From: an uncultured Oscillibacter sp.
Lineage (GTDB): Bacteria > Bacillota > Clostridia > Oscillospirales > Oscillospiraceae
Direction of reading: 5' to 3'
NCBI GenBank assembly: GCA_946530565.1
Contig: CAMNAE010000113.1
Span: forward strand, 1-6,021
DNA: 6,021 nucleotides
The position numbers and the translations under genes are program-made. Below, piece after piece: positions 5,315-6,021 of this stretch (position 1 is its first letter; every line of letters begins with the position of its first letter). Below the pieces are notes generated by a model, which was given only the letters and a program-made list of their open reading frames with translations, did not search any database and had not been told where the DNA came from.

Positions 5315-5356
5315 GCAAGCTGCAAGTGATCCTACCGTGAAAGGAGCTGGAACAGC

Positions 5357-6021
5357 ATGAGCGACGGATCATCTCTTTCCGAGCAGGCAGCAAACCGCCT
5401 GACCGACCTTATTTTGGTGGATAAGCGCTTCGTGGTGGGCGACAAGCTCCCCAACGAGCTCGAGCTGGCCGAATCGCTCGGCATCAGCCGCGTCACGCTG
5501 CGCGAGGCGATCCGGATCTTGCGCACGCGCGGACTCGTCGAGATCCGCCGCGGCCTCGGCACCTTCGTCACCGAGCCGCCGCACGGCGAGACCGATCTCT
5601 CGCCCCTGATGGGCGTCGCCGCCGACACGCGCGATCTTCTGGAGATCCGCCTCATGGCCGAGCCCGCCGCCGCGTATTACGCCGCGCTCCGCGCGACCGA
5701 CGCTGAGCGCGCCGACATCCGCCGCTACTGCGAGGCGGTCGAAAAATGCTACCACGAGGGCAAGTCGATCCTCGAGAACGAATACCGCTTCCACAATTCG
5801 ATCGCGATCGCGAGCCACAACCGCTACATGGAGACGCTGCTGCCGATCATCAATAAGTCGCTCTACAACGACGTGACGAATCTCGAGCAGGGCGCGACTT
5901 ACTCCGAGCGCGACCACCGCGAGATCGTGCACTTCATCGACCGGCACGACGCCGTCGCCGCCCGCCACGCGATGGAGATGCACATCATGCACATCTATAT
6001 GATCAACGATATCCCGATGGT
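5357..6021 (+). CDS. GntR-family transcriptional regulator, FadR/FCD subfamily (3' end cut)
   Basis: 221 codons are visible and the frame is still open at the right edge; FCD regulators usually run about 215-250 residues, so little is missing. The N-terminal winged helix-turn-helix shows the GntR pattern: VGDKLPNELELAESLGISR, then VTLREAIRILRTRGLVEIRR and GLGTFV (about 27-71). The C-terminal FCD ligand domain starts near DLLEIRLMAEPAAA (93-106). It holds the metal/ligand pattern ExxFH (Glu142, His146), DHREI (His187) and a final His209 in MEMHIMHI. Position 142 is Glu where Asp is more usual. Such FCD sites commonly hold a divalent metal and sense small carboxylic acids. AAAGGAG (5340-5346) lies 10 bases before the ATG. 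Its divergent position and the two matching palindromes suggest it controls the dehydrogenase operon and itself. The ligand is unknown. Confidence 0.92.
   Translation, partial: MSDGSSLSEQAANRLTDLILVDKRFVVGDKLPNELELAESLGISRVTLREAIRILRTRGLVEIRRGLGTFVTEPPHGETDLSPLMGVAADTRDLLEIRLMAEPAAAYYAALRATDAERADIRRYCEAVEKCYHEGKSILENEYRFHNSIAIASHNRYMETLLPIINKSLYNDVTNLEQGATYSERDHREIVHFIDRHDAVAARHAMEMHIMHIYMINDIPM

Larger units (their letters stand above)
5078..5356. promoter_or_regulatory. Divergent intergenic control region
   Basis: This 279-base gap lies between the leftward operon and the rightward GntR gene. It is much richer in A and T than the flanking genes, especially 5150-5210 and 5245-5290. I find no plausible gene in it. 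It holds two oppositely directed promoter candidates and two related palindromes, each given as its own entry. Confidence 0.8.

Noticed and set aside
5019..5393. A 124-codon minus-strand frame across the intergenic region
   Set aside because: It overlaps the MBL start and the regulator start, has no ribosome binding site or domain, and would run through the promoters.
5369..5992. A 207-codon minus-strand open frame opposite the regulator
   Set aside because: The plus strand encodes a textbook GntR/FCD protein; the minus frame is its GC-rich shadow.

Overview
The window is a compact, GC-rich stretch of bacterial chromosome. It has strong AGGAGG-type ribosome binding sites, one TTG start, tightly packed genes and AT-rich intergenic promoters. 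This fits a high-GC anaerobic Gram-positive, such as an Oscillospiraceae-like clostridium or a coriobacterium, but that placement is an inference from style; no taxonomic marker is present.

Six genes run leftward on the minus strand from about 5077 to 1. In order of transcription they are: a metallo-beta-lactamase-fold hydrolase (4310-5077), a PPC/DUF296-domain protein (3768-4253), and the four parts of a 2-oxoacid/acetoin dehydrogenase-type multienzyme complex. The complex genes are E1 alpha (2695-3705), E1 beta (1718-2698), a dihydrolipoamide acyltransferase E2 with two lipoyl domains (122-1705) and the first 34 codons of dihydrolipoamide dehydrogenase E3 (1-103, cut by the window edge). 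Gaps are 56, 62, -4, 12 and 18 bases, with no convincing terminator, so a single operon is likely. One small hairpin between the first two genes could modulate read-through.

A 279-base AT-rich region (5078-5356) separates this operon from a divergent FadR/FCD-type GntR regulator (5357 to the right edge, plus strand, missing only its last residues). The region contains a minus-strand promoter (TTGACT, 16 bases, extended -10 TGATAATAT) and a plus-strand promoter (TTGCAA, 17 bases, TAAGAT). It also contains two related palindromes, GTCATAAGATGAC and GACGTAAGATGTC. One lies in the leader of the hydrolase operon and the other lies over the -10 of the regulator's own promoter. The simplest reading is that the GntR protein represses both itself and the operon and is released by a small acid or metabolite.

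The complex should convert its substrate (acetoin, pyruvate or another 2-oxoacid) into an acyl-CoA through TPP on E1, lipoyl arms on E2 and FAD/NAD on E3. Several E1 alpha motifs resemble acetoin dehydrogenase AcoA more than pyruvate dehydrogenase, but the substrate cannot be fixed from sequence alone. The least explained part is the promoter-proximal pair, the MBL hydrolase and the PPC protein. Neither is a standard part of such complexes, and they may define the substrate or act as accessory enzymes or regulators. I see no mobile element, CRISPR array, tRNA or rRNA.
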